From NCBI GenBank assembly GCA_035691065.1, contig DASSJT010000083.1, positions 1 through 24,838 on the forward strand: 24,838 nt of DNA, written 5' to 3'. The notes under the pieces are model-generated. The model searched no databases and was not told the DNA's origin. It saw only the letters and a list, made by a program, of their open reading frames with translations. The position numbers were made by a program, and so were the translations under genes. The stretch comes from DASSJT01 sp035691065. GTDB lineage: Bacteria > Actinomycetota > Actinomycetes > Actinomycetales > Dermatophilaceae. Shown piece by piece: positions 22,144 through 24,838 of the stretch (position 1 is its first letter; each line of letters opens with the position of its first letter).

Positions 22144-23604
22144 ATGACATTCTTCGACCCGCAGACCTGGGCCGGGCACATCTACAGCTCCGGCTGGGTC
22201 GATGCCGCAGGCGGAACGGCCGAGGTCGTCGAGCCGGCGACCGGCGACAGCATCGGCAGCTACGGCGTCGCGTCGGCAGCCGACGTCGCACAGGCGGTCG
22301 ACGCTGCCCACAAGGCTCAGCGCGACTGGGCGGCACTGCCCTACGACGCTCGCGCGAGGGTGATGCGCACTGCCGCCCGGCTGCTGGAGGAGCAGGCCGG
22401 GGTACTGGCCCACTGGCTCGTCCGCGAGGCCGGCTCGGGGCAGGGAAAGGCCGGGTTCGAGGCCTCCCTGGTCTCCGGGGAGTTCCACACGGCAGCGGCC
22501 ACGGCCGAGGCCCCCTACGGCCAGCTGCTCCGCACGCGGAGCCCACGGCTGAGCATGGCGCGCCGCCTCCCGGTCGGGGTGGTGGGCGTGATCTCGCCGT
22601 TCAACTTCCCGCAGATCCTGGCCACTCGCTCGGTCGCTCCGGCCCTCGCCACCGGCAACGCGGTGGTCCTGAAGCCCGACCCGCGCACGGCGGTGTCGGG
22701 GGGTCTGTTCCTCGCCGCAGTGCTCGAGGAGGCCGGCCTGCCGGAGGGGCTCTTCCACGTGTTGCCCGGCGGCCCGGAGGTGGGCACCGCGGTGGTCGAG
22801 GAGCCGCGGGTGCGGATGATCTCCTTCACCGGCTCGACCCGGGCCGGGCGCGCCGTCGGCGAGGCCGCTGGGCGACTTCTCAAGCGGGCCCACCTCGAGC
22901 TCGGCGGCAACAACGCCCTGATCGTCCTCGACGACGTCGACGTGGCGGCGGCCGTGTCTGCCGGGGCCTGGGGCTCGTTCCTCCACCAGGGCCAGATCTG
23001 CATGACCACCGGCCGGCACCTGGTCCACGAGGCCATCTACGACGAGTACGTGGAGCGGCTCTCTGCGACCGCCGAGGGCATCCCGGTCGGGAACCCAGCC
23101 ACGTCGGAGGTCCCGCTGGGCCCGGTCATCGACGCCGGGCAGCGCGACCGGATCCATGACCTGGTCACCCGAACGGCCGCCTCCGGCGCGCGGCTCGCCG
23201 CCGGTGGCAGCTACGACAACCTCTTCTACCGCCCGACGGTGCTCGCGGACGCGGGGCCGGACCACCCGGCATTCAGCGAAGAGGTGTTCGGCCCGGTCGC
23301 CCCGGTGGCGAAGTTCTCGACGGTCGAGGAGGCGATCGCCCTTGCCACGCGCTCGGAGTACGGCCTCTCGCTCGGCATCCTCACCCGGGACGTCATGCGC
23401 GCGCTGGAGATCGCCGACCAGATCCCGTCGGGCATCGTGCACATCAACGACCAGACGGTCGACGACGAGCCGGTGGCGCCGTTCGGCGGGGTGGGGTCCT
23501 CCGGCACGGGAGCCCGCTTGGGCGGCGTCGAGGCCAACGTCGAGGCGTTCACCGACACCCAGTGGGTGACAATGCAGGGGTCGATAGCGCCCTACCCGTT
23601 CTAG
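22144..23604 (+). CDS. NAD(P)-dependent (4-hydroxy)benzaldehyde dehydrogenase
   Basis: A 486-residue aldehyde dehydrogenase, cytosolic. Conserved segments are GVISPFNFP (cofactor), NAVVLKPDP, FTGSTRAGRAVGEAA, the general-base Glu252 in LELGGNNALIVL, the nucleophile Cys286 in HQGQICMTTGRHLV, and EEVFGPVAPV. The QICMTTGR context and FNFPQILATRSVAPALATGNAVVLKPD are typical of the benzaldehyde/vanillin dehydrogenase branch. It should oxidise the decarboxylase product to (4-hydroxy)benzoate, the substrate of PobA encoded next. Strong AGGAGG ribosome-binding site 5 bp before the ATG. Gaps of 100 and 92 bp flank it, unlike the overlapping genes upstream. Confidence 0.9.
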   Translation: MTFFDPQTWAGHIYSSGWVDAAGGTAEVVEPATGDSIGSYGVASAADVAQAVDAAHKAQRDWAALPYDARARVMRTAARLLEEQAGVLAHWLVREAGSGQGKAGFEASLVSGEFHTAAATAEAPYGQLLRTRSPRLSMARRLPVGVVGVISPFNFPQILATRSVAPALATGNAVVLKPDPRTAVSGGLFLAAVLEEAGLPEGLFHVLPGGPEVGTAVVEEPRVRMISFTGSTRAGRAVGEAAGRLLKRAHLELGGNNALIVLDDVDVAAAVSAGAWGSFLHQGQICMTTGRHLVHEAIYDEYVERLSATAEGIPVGNPATSEVPLGPVIDAGQRDRIHDLVTRTAASGARLAAGGSYDNLFYRPTVLADAGPDHPAFSEEVFGPVAPVAKFSTVEEAIALATRSEYGLSLGILTRDVMRALEIADQIPSGIVHINDQTVDDEPVAPFGGVGSSGTGARLGGVEANVEAFTDTQWVTMQGSIAPYPF

Positions 23605-23696
23605 AGGCCGCGGCACGAGACCCTGCGACCCCAGGCGGGCCAGCCGGCCCGGGTGGCCCAGGCACTCGGCCGGGCCACGGCCGTCAGGAGGCACCG
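23605..23696 (+). other. GC-rich gap before pobA
   Basis: 92 bp with several short GGCC-type complementary runs (GGCCAGCCGGCCC and GGGTGGCCC among them) that could fold, and the CAGGAGG ribosome-binding site of pobA at its end. No promoter could be recognised. Confidence 0.35.
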
Positions 23697-24838
23697 TTGG
23701 CAGCATCGCTCACGACCCGCACCACCGTCGGCATCGTCGGCGGTGGCCCCGCGGGTCTCATGCTGTCGCACCTGCTTGCCCGGTCGGGCATCGACTCCGT
23801 GGTGATCGACAACCGGACGCACCGCGAGATCGAGCTCACGGTCCGGGCGGGCATCCTGGAGCGTGACAGTGTGCGGCTGCTGGTCGACTCAGGTGTCTCG
23901 GAGCGCGTGCTTGCCGAGGGGCACGAGCACGAGGGGATCGAGCTGAGGTTCTCCGGCGTGGGGCACCGCATCGACTTCAAGGACCTCGTCGGCGCGTCGG
24001 TGTGGCTCTACCCGCAGACCGAGGTGTTCCTCGACCTCGCCGCTGCACGGCAGCGGGACGGCGGGGACGTTCGCTTCGGGGTGAGCGACAGCCGGGTCGT
24101 CGGCATCACCACGACCCGGCCCGCGATGCTGTTCACCGACGCCGACGGTGTGGCTCAAGAGGTGCGGTGCGACTACCTGGTCGGGGCCGACGGGTCCCGC
24201 AGCATGTGCCGGCACGAGGTGCCGGAGGCCCAGCGTCGCCAGTACAGCCGGGAGTACCCGTTTGCGTGGTTCGGGACCCTGGTCGAGGCGCCGCGAAGCG
24301 CACCGGAGCTCATCTACTGCAACTCCGAGCGCGGCTTCGCCCTGGTCAGCCAGCGCACCGAGACCATGCAGCGCCTGTACTTCCAGTGTGATCCTGCTGA
24401 GGACGTCGATGCGTGGGACGACGCCCGGATATGGGAGGAGCTGCAGGCCAGGCTCGCCGGCGAGGACGGCTTCTCGCTCAAGGAGGGCCCGGTCGTCGAC
24501 AAGTCGGTGCTGCCGTTCCGCTCCTTCGTGTGCGAGCCCATGCGCTACGGGTCGATGCTCCTGGCGGGAGATGCTGCCCACACCGTGCCGCCGACCGGCG
24601 CCAAGGGCCTGAACCTCGCGCTCGCCGACGTCCGCGTTCTGGCCGAGGTTCTCGAGCGAGCCATCGCGACGACGGATCGCGACGTGCTCGACGACTACAG
24701 CCCCCGCGCCCTCGAGCGGGTGTGGAAGGCACAGCACTTCTCCTACTGGATGACCACGATGCTCCACCAGGTGCCCGGGGCGACCGACTTCGACCAGCGG
24801 CGGCAGATCGGCGAGCTCACGTCCGTCGTGCGCTCCCG
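23697..24838 (+). CDS. pobA: 4-hydroxybenzoate 3-monooxygenase (3' end outside the window)
   Basis: A flavoprotein hydroxylase making protocatechuate from 4-hydroxybenzoate. 380 of about 394 codons are present, without a stop. FAD motif GIVGGGPAGLML (15-20), DG motif VGADGSRS, GD motif LLAGDAAHTVPPTGAKGLNLAL. With a constant offset of +6 from Pseudomonas PobA, the substrate-contacting Tyr207, Ser218 and Arg220 are kept (ELIYCNSERGFALVSQR). The equivalent of Tyr385 would be beyond the window. The NADPH-contact stretch differs (DNRTHREIELTVRAG), including Thr48 in place of Arg42. The start is TTG 23697, with CAGGAGG 5 bp upstream; the first ATG is inside the FAD fold. It feeds the pca operon directly. 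Confidence 0.93.
   Translation, partial: MAASLTTRTTVGIVGGGPAGLMLSHLLARSGIDSVVIDNRTHREIELTVRAGILERDSVRLLVDSGVSERVLAEGHEHEGIELRFSGVGHRIDFKDLVGASVWLYPQTEVFLDLAAARQRDGGDVRFGVSDSRVVGITTTRPAMLFTDADGVAQEVRCDYLVGADGSRSMCRHEVPEAQRRQYSREYPFAWFGTLVEAPRSAPELIYCNSERGFALVSQRTETMQRLYFQCDPAEDVDAWDDARIWEELQARLAGEDGFSLKEGPVVDKSVLPFRSFVCEPMRYGSMLLAGDAAHTVPPTGAKGLNLALADVRVLAEVLERAIATTDRDVLDDYSPRALERVWKAQHFSYWMTTMLHQVPGATDFDQRRQIGELTSVVRS

Noticed and set aside
21352..23706. Long minus-strand frame (784 codons) opposite the decarboxylase and aldehyde dehydrogenase
   Set aside because: Same reason: antisense to two clear enzymes, with no recognisable domain or start signal.
1..24838. CRISPR arrays, tRNA or rRNA genes, insertion sequences, prophage or toxin-antitoxin genes
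   Set aside because: I looked for regularly spaced repeats, cloverleaf-like runs and transposase or integrase motifs and saw none. The only repeats are short in-frame tandem units and the dispersed 7-mer.

Overview
The window is about 24.8 kb of high-GC DNA (roughly 70 % G+C by eye). GTG and TTG starts are common, genes are tightly overlapped, and third codon positions are strongly G/C. Gene content (type II leuA, IclR-regulated pca operon, GntR-linked acdS, secreted collagen-like protein) points to the chromosome of a soil actinobacterium, plausibly Micrococcales/Intrasporangiaceae-like; the family guess is weak. No tRNA, rRNA, CRISPR array, transposase or phage gene was seen.

Layout. (1) 1-2265: the last codons of an unknown gene; a two-domain GNAT acetyltransferase (-); a secreted collagen-like protein (-). 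(2) 2266-6136: a large acyl-CoA dehydrogenase (-), diverging from a GntR/FCD regulator and the ACC deaminase acdS (+). A perfect 24-bp palindrome lies over the regulator's -10 region and its apparently leaderless start codon. (3) 6115-7132: a minus-strand pair, an AhpD/CMD-fold protein with an intact CxxC and a small partner without one. (4) 7269-9198: leuA, preceded by a previously unannotated 14-codon leader peptide rich in CTT leucine codons. The leader has mutually exclusive downstream hairpins, and its Leu codons are complementary to the leuA ribosome-binding region. A strong hairpin follows leuA. (5) 9281-16645: a complete protocatechuate branch of the beta-ketoadipate pathway in one polycistron, pcaHGBDCFIJ plus an IclR regulator (pcaR-like). 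(6) 16962 to the window end: a lipoprotein/permease/permease/ATPase ABC importer, a benzoylformate-decarboxylase-type ThDP enzyme, a benzaldehyde-dehydrogenase-type ALDH and pobA. pobA starts at TTG and runs off the edge.

How it works together (inference). The importer brings in an aromatic acid. The ThDP enzyme decarboxylates a (4-hydroxy)benzoylformate to the aldehyde, the ALDH oxidises it to 4-hydroxybenzoate, PobA makes protocatechuate, and the pca operon takes that to succinyl-CoA and acetyl-CoA. The mandelate-oxidising step is not in the window. The pcaH and importer promoters share a palindrome of the form GTTCGC-N5-GAAC. It is centred about 46 bp upstream of pcaH, which suits an activator, and lies over the predicted importer transcription start, which suits a repressor. 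One IclR protein could therefore control both units.

Other recurring signals are in-frame 12- and 18-bp tandem repeats in the 5' parts of several genes, and a dispersed over-represented 7-mer, GTATGCC/GGCATAC (17 copies counted by eye).
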